A DNA stretch of 64,000 nt from Aigarchaeota archaeon (GTDB lineage: Archaea > Thermoproteota > Nitrososphaeria_A > Caldarchaeales > Calditenuaceae): the NCBI GenBank assembly GCA_025059745.1, contig JANXDH010000004.1, forward strand, positions 173,783-237,782, in the 5' to 3' direction. The translations under genes were made by a program, and so were the position numbers. Positions 1 through 8,430 of this stretch are shown piece after piece. The notes under the pieces are model-generated. The model worked only from the letters and a program-made list of their open reading frames with translations, searched no databases and was not told the origin of the DNA. Position 1 is the first letter of the stretch; each line of letters starts with the position of its first letter.

Positions 1-231
1 AATGACCGTCACGCCCGAGAGCGACCGACCGGCCTTCCTCCTGAGGACCTCCCTGATCGAGTCTCCACCGCGCCCCCTGATAGACCTCAAAACGTCTAGG
101 TCGCTCGGTACGATCTTCAGGCCTAACTCCTTAGCGACTATCAACTTCAACCTCTGGAGCTCCTCCTTGGTGGCCACGCGCTCGAGCGAGGCCCTCTCGG
201 CGATCAATCTACACGCATCCTCCATCTCCAT
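1..231 (-). CDS. Elp3-like tRNA uridine-34 acetyltransferase, N-terminal fragment
   Basis: Reading from the ATG at 231 toward the window edge gives about 77 residues beginning MEMEDACRLIAERASLERVA and continuing through an ELQRLKLIVAKELGLKIVPS segment to a RKAGRSLSGVTVI-like end. This resembles the N-terminal helical region of archaeal Elp3, which precedes its radical-SAM and acetyltransferase domains and normally ends in a (R)T.SGV..V motif. Elp3 modifies wobble uridine in tRNA. The catalytic domains lie outside the window, so the call rests on the N-terminal pattern only. The gene follows the ETF operon on the same strand after 22 bases, and a second in-frame ATG lies at 225. Confidence 0.7.
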   Translation of the reverse strand, partial: MEMEDACRLIAERASLERVATKEELQRLKLIVAKELGLKIVPSDLDVLRSIRGRGGDSIREVLRRKAGRSLSGVTVI

Positions 232-253
232 ATCTCAACCACCATGCACTAAC

Positions 254-1951
254 TCATCCGTACCTATATCTAACTCCGTGGCCCTTTCTCTCGTGGTTGA
301 AGTCGACGACCCCTCGAGGCCCTATCGCACCACACGTCCCGCAGGCAACACAAGCCACGTGGTCGAACCTGAGCTTCGCCCTCCCTATGTCCTTTATCAT
401 CTGTGAGTGAGCCAATCTCCTTGCTTCACCGCTGCTCATACCTTGACTGAGGTAGTGGTTCATGTTGTAGAGGTAGAGGTCCCTGTAGGACGCGAATACT
501 CCCTTGTCTAAGACGAGTGTGTAGCAGTTGACTGGACATGCGGGGACCCACGGCTTGAAAGGCATCGAGGAGGCCCTCTGGGTATCCACCTTGATGTGCA
601 CGTAACTCTCGTCCTCATAGTAGTTCAATAGTCCTGTCCTCTCTTGGACCCTTTGAACCGCATCACGGTATTCGCTCGCCCTCACCTTGGCATCCAGAGT
701 CACCCGCTCGGCAAGCACGGTCAGGGCGAATCTGGCAAAGAGTCCATAGGCCACCCCCCCCTCAGATAACCTAGAGGCCCTCCCGGACCGCCTGACGTCG
801 TCATAGATCGGTGCGAGGAGCGTCTTGTAGTAAGCCAGCTGTTCTTCGTTGAACGCCCCCCTCTCTGCCGCCCTTATATAGGTCTGAGCTGCCATTACAC
901 CGGACGCGACGGCCCTCCGCATACCATCTATGAGGGCACCTATCTTTACGAAGGCACCCAGCGCATCACCGGTGACTAGGAACCCGGACCTGTAAGGCCT
1001 CTCTAACATGCACTTGTAACCCTTGGGTATGTTGTGGGCTGAGTACTCCACCAGCTCTGCACCCTCTATGAGCTCAGAGACCATAGGGTGTCTCTCTAGA
1101 TCTTCTAAGACGTCTAGAGGTTTACCGAACTCTTCGACCTTTTCAACCATTCGTCTCAACATAGAGTCCAGCGAGACGACTATGCCGATACTTAGGGTGT
1201 CGTAATTCGTGTAGAGGAAGGCACCACCATCGATACCCTTCATGAACTCCCCCATGTAGAAGATGGCCCTCCCCTCCCGACCAGAGACTTTGAACCGTTC
1301 CTCGATGGACTTAGGCGGGAGTTTGAAGACGTGCTTGACGCCGTGGTAGAGCTCACTAGGTCCGAGCCTACCCCTGAGTCCAGCCGCCTCGACTAGGTTT
1401 GAGGTGACACCACTCGCGTCTATCACTACGTTCGCCCTCAACTCATCATCATCAGTCACTACCCCCTTGATCGCACCGTCCTCCTCTATCAACCCCTCTA
1501 CAGTCGTGGAGCTGGCTACTACACCACCCGCCTCCCTCACCTTCTCCACGGCCCACTTATCGAACTTCGCCCGTAGGACCGAAAAGGCCGGACCCTGAAC
1601 CTCATGAAGACCAGTTACTCCGAGGGAGTTCAGCCTCGACCTCTCATCTATCCTCCACCTCTTGTAACTGACCTTTCCGTCGTTCACAAGGGCGTCTGAG
1701 AGCACCCAGACCTCGTGAGAGATCATCTTCCTCTCCCACGGTGCATCTCTCTCGAAATTTGGGAAGACGTCACCGAAGCTGTAACCCTTGACGTACTCGG
1801 TATAGAGTACCCCTCCGCTCGAGTTCCTCTCTCCGGGGACCTGAGACTTCTCCAAGAGCGCAACGTCGACGCCGTTTCTGGCGAGAGTCAGGGCCGCCGC
1901 CGACCCAGCGAGCCCTCCACCGACCACTATAACCTCAAAGTCTATACCCAT
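254..1951 (-). CDS. FixC-FixX fusion: ETF-quinone oxidoreductase with C-terminal ferredoxin
   Basis: A 565-residue flavoprotein that should pass electrons from the electron transfer flavoprotein to the membrane quinone pool. Residues 1-45 hold the FAD-binding fold (VIVVGGGLAGSAAALTLARN). The geranylgeranyl-reductase/FixC fold fills residues to about 440. The last ~100 residues match FixX: a CP.NC segment near residue 471 and CVACGTC near 534-540, which supply the four cysteines of a single 4Fe-4S cluster as in ETF-quinone oxidoreductase, and then the usual short glycine-rich tail. FixC and FixX are often separate genes, so this is a fusion. It lies 5 bases downstream of the EtfA gene as the third gene of the operon. 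Confidence 0.92.
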   Translation of the reverse strand: MGIDFEVIVVGGGLAGSAAALTLARNGVDVALLEKSQVPGERNSSGGVLYTEYVKGYSFGDVFPNFERDAPWERKMISHEVWVLSDALVNDGKVSYKRWRIDERSRLNSLGVTGLHEVQGPAFSVLRAKFDKWAVEKVREAGGVVASSTTVEGLIEEDGAIKGVVTDDDELRANVVIDASGVTSNLVEAAGLRGRLGPSELYHGVKHVFKLPPKSIEERFKVSGREGRAIFYMGEFMKGIDGGAFLYTNYDTLSIGIVVSLDSMLRRMVEKVEEFGKPLDVLEDLERHPMVSELIEGAELVEYSAHNIPKGYKCMLERPYRSGFLVTGDALGAFVKIGALIDGMRRAVASGVMAAQTYIRAAERGAFNEEQLAYYKTLLAPIYDDVRRSGRASRLSEGGVAYGLFARFALTVLAERVTLDAKVRASEYRDAVQRVQERTGLLNYYEDESYVHIKVDTQRASSMPFKPWVPACPVNCYTLVLDKGVFASYRDLYLYNMNHYLSQGMSSGEARRLAHSQMIKDIGRAKLRFDHVACVACGTCGAIGPRGVVDFNHERKGHGVRYRYG

Positions 1952-1956
1952 ACTAT

Positions 1957-3057
1957 CTATTCCCCCCTCAAGGCTTCTATGAATTTGGGCAGGACCTCGT
2001 ACAGGTCACCCACAACGCAGTAGTGAGCTATCTCAAAGATAGGCGCATTGGGGTCAGAGTTCACGGCCACTATCTTCTTAGACCTGTTCATCCCGACCTT
2101 GTGCTGTAGTGCGCCGCTTATACCGAGGGCTATATAGACGTCCGGCGCGACAGTCTTACCAGTCTGTCCTACTTGCATCTCCTTCGTCACCAAGCCCTCC
2201 AACTCCTTCAGTTCAGCGTAGATGAGGGCTCTGCTCGCCCCGACCTCGGCCTTGACGCCAAACCTCTCCCTTATCAGTTTGACCAACTCTTGAGCCATCT
2301 CATAGGCCTCTCGTGGGTTCCTCACCGTCCCTTTGGAGTCCCTCAGGATACCCAGACCCAGGCTCACTATGACCTTCGCGTCTTCTAGACCGGTCTCCTT
2401 TCTCCGCTCGTATCTACTCTCCAAGACCTCTACCTTGAAGTCATCATCTGAGAACCTCGGCTCCCACCTCACCACCTCACCGTTCCTTCTCTCGTCCCTC
2501 GGGAGCTCCTTGAAGTTCCCGGGCCTTACACTGCTTATCTGAGGCCTGTGGCGCGGCGTGAATATCTTCGCTATCCTGGTCCCGAAGTCAGGCCTTATCT
2601 GTGCGAGGAGGTTCGGGTAAGTTACCTTGCCCTGAGGGGTATAAGCGACGAAATCCTCGACCTTGAGATCGATGAGGTCCGCCGCCAACCCTGTCAAGGT
2701 CCTGTAAGCCACCCTAGAGGCTAAGTCTCTCCCCATCTCGTTGGCCACGAAGAGTAACGCCCACGGCCTCTCTTTGATCACCATATCAGAGACGATCGAG
2801 GTGTAGGGGAGGGTGAGGTAATCCTTAAGTCTATGATCGTCGCAGTAGATCACTTTATCGGCTCCGTAGTAGACCGGTTCCTTGACTAGATCGCCTAGGT
2901 TATATCCCAGAACTATGGCCACCACCCTCATCGAGAGTAGGTCTGCAACCGATCGGGCGGCCGCTATTATCTCCCTCGTCGGGCGAATCAGCTCTCCGTC
3001 CACGTGCTCACAATAGACCCATACGTCCCTATAGTCACCCAGATCGTTCGACGACAA
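1957..3057 (-). CDS. etfA: Electron transfer flavoprotein alpha subunit (EtfA/FixB)
   Basis: A 366-residue alpha subunit that carries the electron-transferring FAD of ETF. The N-terminus (VWVYCEHVDGEL..PTREII) is the normal EtfA opening. The C-terminal FAD domain shows VGQTGKTVAPDVYIALGISGALQH, in which the GQTGK.V.P..YIA.GISGA.QH signature binds FAD, and then the expected IVAVNSDPNAPIFEIAHYCVVGD segment. The TTG at 3057 is the likely start because homology begins a few residues inside; it overlaps the end of the upstream EtfB gene by 23 bases, suggesting translational coupling. Its partners are EtfB upstream and the FixC-FixX fusion downstream. Confidence 0.95.
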   Translation of the reverse strand: MSSNDLGDYRDVWVYCEHVDGELIRPTREIIAAARSVADLLSMRVVAIVLGYNLGDLVKEPVYYGADKVIYCDDHRLKDYLTLPYTSIVSDMVIKERPWALLFVANEMGRDLASRVAYRTLTGLAADLIDLKVEDFVAYTPQGKVTYPNLLAQIRPDFGTRIAKIFTPRHRPQISSVRPGNFKELPRDERRNGEVVRWEPRFSDDDFKVEVLESRYERRKETGLEDAKVIVSLGLGILRDSKGTVRNPREAYEMAQELVKLIRERFGVKAEVGASRALIYAELKELEGLVTKEMQVGQTGKTVAPDVYIALGISGALQHKVGMNRSKKIVAVNSDPNAPIFEIAHYCVVGDLYEVLPKFIEALRGE

Positions 3058-4243
3058 CCCTCTTCACCCCGAAGACCTCCTCTATCAACATCTCGAGCGT
3101 GAAGGTCCCCACGTCTCCCCTCTCTTCCAGATACTCGATCACCTCATGAGGCAGATCGTCGACCTTCGTACCTCTTTCAAACGGTCCGTACGTCTTACCA
3201 TCGAGGGAAAATCGCTCCACTCTCCTAAGGCAAACCTTGGTGACCCCCACCAACTTTCGAACCTGAGGCGCGCCTACGTCAACACCGGGTCCAACTATCG
3301 TGGGTGAACCAGCTAGCCCTATCTTTGATGGGTCGGCATCTATATCTCCCGCGTTCCATATCGTCGCGCGCCTCACCTTACACCTGTAGTTCCTGAGGAG
3401 GGCTGCCTTCCTACTCCGGACCGAGGGGACTCTGCTCCTGTACTCCGGGGAGATGGTGAGCACGCAGGGCAATCTAGATCTGAGCCTCTGAAAGAGGTCC
3501 CCCAACTTTCTCTCGACAATAATGGTCCCGTCCTCCGGATGGATATCGAAGTCCCTCACGTAGGTCAGGCTGGGTATGGTCCCTCCGTTCATCTCCGATA
3601 GTGCCTCGGCTACCTGAGGTCCGGTGCTACCAGTCTCACCGTCCGTGGTCTTTATCCCCGCTACTACGACGAACCTCCTCAGCTCCTCTAACGATGACCT
3701 AAGCCGTCTCAACGTCTCCTCTCTCGTTAACTCACCCTTCGCGAACGCGGTTACGGTGCTATTTCGTATCGTAGGTAACTCCGAATATATCGCGTTGGGG
3801 AGCATGTTGGAGTTGTAGAGCTCCCTACAATAACCGATGAGCTCATCCGTCCCTGCACCTCCCTCCACCATGCTGATCAACGTCTCGACCGGCCTCACGT
3901 GTACGTCAACCACCTTCCGTATTCCTTTAGCTACCGTATATGCGGTCGCCCACGTGTCCGCACCGGCCATCCTCCTATCGCTGAGGACGTACCCCTCATC
4001 GATTCCCTCGATCGGCGCATCGAAGAGTGAGTTGACTATCGGAGAGAGCTTCACATCAGGTCCCATAGTCAACGCTATCAGTTTACCCCCTACACTCCTC
4101 TTGATGTAGTCCGCCGCCTCCAAAGCCTTGAAATCATGCGGGTTCATGACGATGTCCATCTCCTCCCTCTTGAGAACGCCCCCGATGGTGACAACCCTCG
4201 TGGTCCTCGCGGGGACCCCCTTGAAAAGCGTTATAATCAGCAA
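3035..4243 (-). CDS. etfB: Electron transfer flavoprotein beta subunit (EtfB/FixA), enlarged
   Basis: Beta subunit of ETF. In ETFs coupled to FixC/FixX this subunit carries the bifurcating FAD. From the TTG at 4243 the protein begins LLIITLFKGVPARTTRV, matching the family opening; an open frame continues to 4288 but without homology. A TATA-like box at 4272-4280 lies about 33 bases before the TTG. Family motifs are TTDGETGSTGPQVAE (nucleotide loop) and KIGLAGSPTIVGPG. Length is about 402 residues against roughly 260 for common EtfB. The excess is a helical insertion of about 80 residues before the TTDGETG loop (including MVEGGAGTDELIGYCRELYN) and a ~70-residue C-terminal tail. Confidence 0.88.
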   Translation of the reverse strand: MLIITLFKGVPARTTRVVTIGGVLKREEMDIVMNPHDFKALEAADYIKRSVGGKLIALTMGPDVKLSPIVNSLFDAPIEGIDEGYVLSDRRMAGADTWATAYTVAKGIRKVVDVHVRPVETLISMVEGGAGTDELIGYCRELYNSNMLPNAIYSELPTIRNSTVTAFAKGELTREETLRRLRSSLEELRRFVVVAGIKTTDGETGSTGPQVAEALSEMNGGTIPSLTYVRDFDIHPEDGTIIVERKLGDLFQRLRSRLPCVLTISPEYRSRVPSVRSRKAALLRNYRCKVRRATIWNAGDIDADPSKIGLAGSPTIVGPGVDVGAPQVRKLVGVTKVCLRRVERFSLDGKTYGPFERGTKVDDLPHEVIEYLEERGDVGTFTLEMLIEEVFGVKRVVVERSG

Positions 4244-4271
4244 CTCTCTACATCTAGATGAAAACCGGTAT

Positions 4272-4280
4272 CTATTATAC
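4272..4280 (-). promoter_or_regulatory. TATA-like box of the etfB operon
   Basis: The minus-strand sequence GTATAATAG lies about 33 bases upstream of the TTG at 4243. This spacing suits an archaeal promoter with almost no leader, and it supports the shorter EtfB start. Confidence 0.5.
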
Positions 4281-4317
4281 TCAACCACTAAAATCGAGAT
4301 CTGGGTAGAGAATCCGC

Positions 4318-5589
4318 TCAGATCAGTAAAAACGGAACGTACACGACGAAGGAGCAGAGGGTCACTACCGACCCCAGTTTCAGGAACTTGACGTAGGATA
4401 AGGACGCACCGTATCTGCTCTCCAGAACCTCCAGGACTATGACGTTCGAGGCCGCACCGATTATGGTGAGGTTACCCGCGAGCGTTGACGTGACCGCGAG
4501 GGTCAACCAGACCTGTACGTCTCCACTCGAAACGCCTAGCGAGGTGAGTTGCTGTACCGCTAGATTGGCGTACGGCACGTTACTCACTAACTGACTCATG
4601 ATGAACGAGACGAACGAGAGGTAGAAGAGACCTACGGGGGTCGTGACGTCTTGTGCGTGAATCAGGGAGAAGAGCGGGGTTAGGATCCCTGACCTCCAGA
4701 TACCCTCCACCGTCACGAACATTCCTATGAAGAAGAGTATGGTACCGAAGTCGACCCTCGCGAGGACCTCCCGTGGACTCCTAGTGAAGGGCCAGATCAT
4801 CGCCGCTGCAACGAACGGTATTAATCCCCTCGACTCTATGTGAGGGTATCCCAAAGCCGCTAAGAGGTCGTTGACTATCAGCGCCATGAAGGTCAGTAAC
4901 CCCCCAATGGAGACCATGACGAACTCACGTCTCGAACTCACGGACTCCCAGGGCGAGAGAGCTATCGCTACAGGCCTGTTAGTCAACCGATAGGCCCTCA
5001 TCATGATCCATCCCACGAGGACCAGAGAGATCAAGGTGGGGATCGATAACCTCAACATGAACTCTATGAAGGGCGAATCGATGCCGGACTTTAGCGCTAT
5101 CAACATGTTCTGGGGGTTACCGATGGGGGTCATCACCGATCCCACGGTTATCGAGTAGCATAGCAGCAGGAACGCCAGTTGATAGTTGCCTATGGCCTTC
5201 CCCAAGATCACCGCTATCGGGGGCCCCATCAGCGCCACGGTGTCGTTGACGAAGAAGGCCGCCATCAGACCGAAGAGCACCGATGAACCCATCACCAGGG
5301 AGGAAAGGGACCTGAACCTAGAGATCATCGAGTACGCTATGAACTCCAGGAGGCCAGACCGTTCTGCCATACCAACCAGCGAGAACATCCCGATCAGCAA
5401 CATGATCACGTCTAGGTCGACGTAGGACATCGCCTCGTCTAGACCCACGAGGTTGAGGAGAAGAGTGACCGAGGTGCAGAGCATCATTATCGACCATAGA
5501 GGTACAGAGGGGAACCTACTCCTGAGGACCGTACCGCCGAGGAGGATGGCCAGTACGAGCGCCCCTGAGGCGTTGTTGGCGAGTTCCAT
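4318..5589 (-). CDS. ArsB/NhaD-type ion transporter
   Basis: A 423-residue polytopic membrane protein with about ten to twelve hydrophobic segments. Family features are the repeated half-domains with FFVNDTVALMGPPIAV in the first half and MSQLVSNVPYANLAVQQL in the second. The ND and SN.P loops are typical of the ion transporter superfamily that includes ArsB, NhaD antiporters and CitT-like anion carriers. The motif TPIGNPQNMLIALKSG is also typical of this group. The substrate (Na+/H+, arsenite or a dicarboxylate) cannot be decided from sequence. It lies upstream of the ETF operon on the same strand, but that operon has its own TATA-like box. Confidence 0.82.
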   Translation of the reverse strand: MELANNASGALVLAILLGGTVLRSRFPSVPLWSIMMLCTSVTLLLNLVGLDEAMSYVDLDVIMLLIGMFSLVGMAERSGLLEFIAYSMISRFRSLSSLVMGSSVLFGLMAAFFVNDTVALMGPPIAVILGKAIGNYQLAFLLLCYSITVGSVMTPIGNPQNMLIALKSGIDSPFIEFMLRLSIPTLISLVLVGWIMMRAYRLTNRPVAIALSPWESVSSRREFVMVSIGGLLTFMALIVNDLLAALGYPHIESRGLIPFVAAAMIWPFTRSPREVLARVDFGTILFFIGMFVTVEGIWRSGILTPLFSLIHAQDVTTPVGLFYLSFVSFIMSQLVSNVPYANLAVQQLTSLGVSSGDVQVWLTLAVTSTLAGNLTIIGAASNVIVLEVLESRYGASLSYVKFLKLGSVVTLCSFVVYVPFLLI

Positions 5590-5679
5590 CGTTCCACGAG
5601 TCTGACACGACCCTCAACTTAACCTTAAACTGAGCTCTTTGGTAGCTCAGAAACTTATTTTAGAAGAGAGTGAGATGAT

Positions 5680-6033
5680 ATGGTGGTGGACCGACTGACC
5701 AAGAACTGTGCGATATGCGGGGTCGAGGTAGCGCCCTCCGAGTCCGTAGCATCACGCTACGCGTGTCTGGTCACGTGCCTACCGCTGGTCAGACCCGATC
5801 ACTTAACTCGTGCACACCCGGAGTACCTCAGGGAGGCCAAGCTGATAAGCAGATCAGTCGTCTACCCAGCCATCGGTAGTGCCGTCATAGCGGTCGTCTC
5901 TCTGATAGTTCAAGGTTCAGTTCTCTTGGCGATCTCGTCGGCAGCTCTGTCGATCTCTCTACTCGGGCTTGGTAGCTGCCTGAGGGTGTGGCTGGTGAGG
6001 AGACACAGGCGTAGGTTCAGGCGGGGGCCCTGA
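5680..6033 (+). CDS. Small membrane protein with N-terminal Cys cluster
   Basis: A 117-residue protein that I do not recognise. It begins with CAICGVEVAPSESVASRYACLVTC, a CxxC followed by two further cysteines that could bind zinc. A charged linker leads to two membrane segments (about residues 63-98) and an Arg-rich end (RRHRRRFRRGP) that should lie in the cytoplasm. A TATA-like element near 5651-5661 supports the start. It is divergent from the ion transporter and its end overlaps the convergent zinc-ribbon gene by 17 bases. Confidence 0.6.
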   Translation: MVVDRLTKNCAICGVEVAPSESVASRYACLVTCLPLVRPDHLTRAHPEYLREAKLISRSVVYPAIGSAVIAVVSLIVQGSVLLAISSAALSISLLGLGSCLRVWLVRRHRRRFRRGP

Positions 6034-6247
6034 AGAATATGAAGAAGAGCGACGCTATCAGCAGTATGTAAACTATGAGTATTATCCTCCTACTCCTCCG
6101 CTCCCTCTTAAGCCTCTCTTCGTTCTTATCTCTACACTCCTTGGAACAGAAGTCCGCATCGGGGAGCATGACCCGACCACAGAGAGGACAGTGTCTGTGA
6201 TCCGGTAACCTCCCAGGACCGATCTTCTTCGGTGGGCCTGCCGACAT
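6017..6247 (-). CDS. DUF2116-like zinc-ribbon protein with C-terminal membrane anchor
   Basis: A 76-residue protein. Residues ~18-42 form a zinc ribbon, HCPLCGRVMLPDADFCSKEC, with the CPxCG...FCS.EC spacing typical of DUF2116 small archaeal proteins. A basic helix (KNEERLKRERRSRR) follows, and then one membrane segment (IILIVYILLIASLFFIFF) at the C-terminus. A TATA-like element near 6275-6285 sits about 33 bases before the ATG. The function is unknown. Such tail-anchored zinc ribbons are common in archaea, and two other zinc-ribbon membrane proteins occur in this window. Confidence 0.75.
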   Translation of the reverse strand: MSAGPPKKIGPGRLPDHRHCPLCGRVMLPDADFCSKECRDKNEERLKRERRSRRIILIVYILLIASLFFIFFRAPA

Positions 6248-6305
6248 GTGCGGTTAGACGTTACAAACGACGGACTAATAAGTTATCGTCTCAGGGCGGA
6301 GGACT

Positions 6306-6947
6306 CTAAGTGACCCTCAGAGGTGATCGCTTGACGTGCCTCCCGGACCCAGACTTGAACCTCTCCTCCCTCCATACCTCACCGACCTCGTGATATCCGT
6401 AGAGCTCCCAGTACCCGTCCACGTAGTGCTTCATGAACTCTATCTCAGTCAGCCACTTTGCGCTCTTCCAGCCGTAGAGGTGAGGGATGAACGGCCTCGC
6501 GGGAAATCCCTGCTCAATGGAGAGGAGCTTGCCGTCTATCTTCAGGGCCACTATTGCGTCGTCAGATAGCGCGTCCTCCAGGGTGATGATGGAGGTGTAC
6601 CCGTCAGCGCAACCGAACATGACCCACTCAGCCTCTGGCTTGACCCCTGCACGCTCGGCAAACCACCTCAGCGGTACCCCCTCCCAAGTGACGTCTGCAA
6701 CGGACCACCCAGTGACACAGTGGAAGTCCCTCTTGAGCGTTACGTTCGGTGCCTCCCTGACCAGGTTCTCATATGTGAACTCCAGCTCCCTATCGACGAG
6801 ACCACCGACCCGAAGCCTCCATTCATCGGGATTGATCGAGGGCACACCAAGGGCCGCATAGATGATGAACCTCCTCACTAGGCGCTGTCCGGGTGGTAAC
6901 TCCTTGACTGAGCTCTGCACTTCTACGCGAACCACCTCCCCGCTCAT
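6306..6947 (-). CDS. Sulfite-oxidase-family molybdopterin oxidoreductase
   Basis: About 213 residues that make up the molybdopterin-binding domain of the SUOX/YedY family, without a heme or dimerisation domain. The Mo-ligating cysteine lies in DFHCVTGWS (about residue 77). Other family motifs are EWRLRVGGLVDRELEFTYENL near the start, VMFGCADGYTSII and GFPARPFIPHLYGWKSAKW. There is no signal peptide, so it is probably cytoplasmic. The substrate is unknown. An ATG at 6953 is possible, but the TATA-like box at 6966-6974 fits the ATG at 6947 better. Confidence 0.88.
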   Translation of the reverse strand: MSGEVVRVEVQSSVKELPPGQRLVRRFIIYAALGVPSINPDEWRLRVGGLVDRELEFTYENLVREAPNVTLKRDFHCVTGWSVADVTWEGVPLRWFAERAGVKPEAEWVMFGCADGYTSIITLEDALSDDAIVALKIDGKLLSIEQGFPARPFIPHLYGWKSAKWLTEIEFMKHYVDGYWELYGYHEVGEVWREERFKSGSGRHVKRSPLRVT

Positions 6948-6997
6948 AAGCATTACCTACATACAAATATTTTAGTCGTGGAGGTCACACAACCCAC

Positions 6998-7004
6998 ATA
7001 AATA
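6998..7004 (+). promoter_or_regulatory. TATA-like box of the TrmO gene
   Basis: ATAAATA about 27 bases upstream of the GTG at 7028, with no Shine-Dalgarno sequence between, as expected for a leaderless transcript. The divergent molybdopterin oxidoreductase has its own AT element at 6966-6974. Confidence 0.5.
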
Positions 7005-7027
7005 CCGGAGACCATGAGACAACTTAC

Positions 7028-7495
7028 GTGGAGTTCCATCTCAGACAGATCGGGGTGGTGAGGACTGACGCGACGGATGAAGAGGTCCGAGAGAGGTCGG
7101 GGAACTTATCGGGCCGCATAGAGTTCTTCGATGAGTACGCTGAGGCCCTCGAGGGCATCGAGTCGTATACTCACACCTTCGTCATCGCTTATCTGAACAA
7201 AGTCGAGAGGCCCCTCCTGAAGATCAAACCGAGGAGGTTGCTGAGGAAAGGTTTCAGGGAGGATCAGCTGCCGGAGGTGGGCGTCCTCGCATCCGACTCA
7301 CCGATGAGACCGAACCCGATCGCTTTGACGCTGGTGAGGATAGTCCGTAGGGAAGGCAACGTCCTTCACGTGGAGGGGCTGGACCTCTTCGATGGGACCC
7401 CGGTGATAGACATCAAGCCATATAGGTCAGATTATAGGGCGAGGGAGTACAAGGTCCCGGACTGGGTCAACTACGAGGCCCGCCCAGACATCTAG
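7028..7495 (+). CDS. tRNA N6-threonylcarbamoyladenosine methyltransferase TrmO
   Basis: A 155-residue protein of the TsaA/TrmO (UPF0066) family, which methylates N6 of threonylcarbamoyladenosine-37 in tRNA using S-adenosylmethionine. The start IGVVRTD, the central SYTHTFVIAYLNK and SPMRPNPIALTLVRI followed by LDLFDGTPVIDIKPY are diagnostic. The SPxRPNPI loop is the core of the single beta-barrel domain. Length matches the short archaeal form without the C-terminal extension of E. coli TrmO. The GTG start is placed by homology and by a TATA-like box 27 bases upstream. Confidence 0.9.
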   Translation: MEFHLRQIGVVRTDATDEEVRERSGNLSGRIEFFDEYAEALEGIESYTHTFVIAYLNKVERPLLKIKPRRLLRKGFREDQLPEVGVLASDSPMRPNPIALTLVRIVRREGNVLHVEGLDLFDGTPVIDIKPYRSDYRAREYKVPDWVNYEARPDI

Positions 7496-7543
7496 TGAGT
7501 CACCAGGATCGACTGAATAAGGTTAAATCCAACGGATAGCGGC

Positions 7544-8425
7544 ATGAATCGACGCTTGATAGAGAGAGTCCTGATCCCGGCCGCCGGACTGGGCAGCAGG
7601 CTGTTGACGGTCACGAAGGAGCAGCCGAAGGAGATGTTACCTATCTTCGACGTCGGGAGCAATCACAGGCTCGTCGTGAAGCCCACGATACAGATGATCT
7701 TCGAACAACTCTACGACCTCGGTATCAGAGAGTTCTTCTTCATAGTGGGCAGAGGTAAGAGGGCCCTCGAGGACCACTTCACGCCCGATTACAATTACGT
7801 CGAGGAACTGGTCAATAGAGGGAAGGACGAGCTCGCGAACGAACTTGTAGAGTTTTACAGGAGGGTCGAGGGGTCCGTGATAACGTGGGTGAACCAACCC
7901 TCACCTCTCGGTTTCGGTCACGCGGTCCTGCTGTTCAAACCGCTCGCGAAGAAGGAACCGTTCTTGGTGCACGCGGGTGATACGTACATCGCCTCAGAGA
8001 ACGGCGACCACGTCATGAGACTCATCAAGTCGTTCGATAGATCCGGTTGTTCAGCGGCACTCCTACTACAACGCGTAGAGGACCCCAAGGAGTACGGGGT
8101 CGCGATCGTAGACGATGGTGAGGGCCTCATGGACGTAAGGAGGGTGGTTGAGAAGCCGAAGGTCCCTCCATCGAACATGGCCATCATGCCGATCTACGTC
8201 TTCGAGTACGAGATATTCCGGGCGCTCGAGGGTATCGGTCCGGGGGTCGGCGGTGAGTTGCAGCTGACCGACGGAATACAGAAGTTGATAGAGTGGGGGA
8301 AAAGGGTCATCGCCGTACGTCTCAAGGACGATGAGGTCAGGCTAGACGTTGGGAACCCGCAGTCCTACTGGGAGGCTCTAAGGACTTCTTACGACCTCTC
8401 GAGGGACAAATCGACTTCTCGATGA
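7544..8425 (+). CDS. galU: UTP-glucose-1-phosphate uridylyltransferase
   Basis: A 293-residue sugar nucleotidyltransferase that should make UDP-glucose (or a related NDP-sugar) from UTP and glucose 1-phosphate for surface glycans. The nucleotide-binding loop PAAGLGSRLLTVTKEQPKEM is close to bacterial GalU, and further GalU motifs are VLIPAAG, FVHAGDTYI, VEKPKVPPSN and GGELQLTDGIQ. The ATG at 7544 is used here, but a TTG at 7556 lies closer to ideal leaderless spacing from an AT-rich element near 7519-7528. The gene is convergent with PPDK, 5 bases apart. Confidence 0.88.
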   Translation: MNRRLIERVLIPAAGLGSRLLTVTKEQPKEMLPIFDVGSNHRLVVKPTIQMIFEQLYDLGIREFFFIVGRGKRALEDHFTPDYNYVEELVNRGKDELANELVEFYRRVEGSVITWVNQPSPLGFGHAVLLFKPLAKKEPFLVHAGDTYIASENGDHVMRLIKSFDRSGCSAALLLQRVEDPKEYGVAIVDDGEGLMDVRRVVEKPKVPPSNMAIMPIYVFEYEIFRALEGIGPGVGGELQLTDGIQKLIEWGKRVIAVRLKDDEVRLDVGNPQSYWEALRTSYDLSRDKSTSR

Positions 8426-8430
8426 ACGTT

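Noticed and set aside
2-406. Plus-strand open frame of 134 codons at the left edge
   Set aside because: It runs antisense to the Elp3-like start and the FixC-FixX end; its composition is low-complexity and no family is evident.
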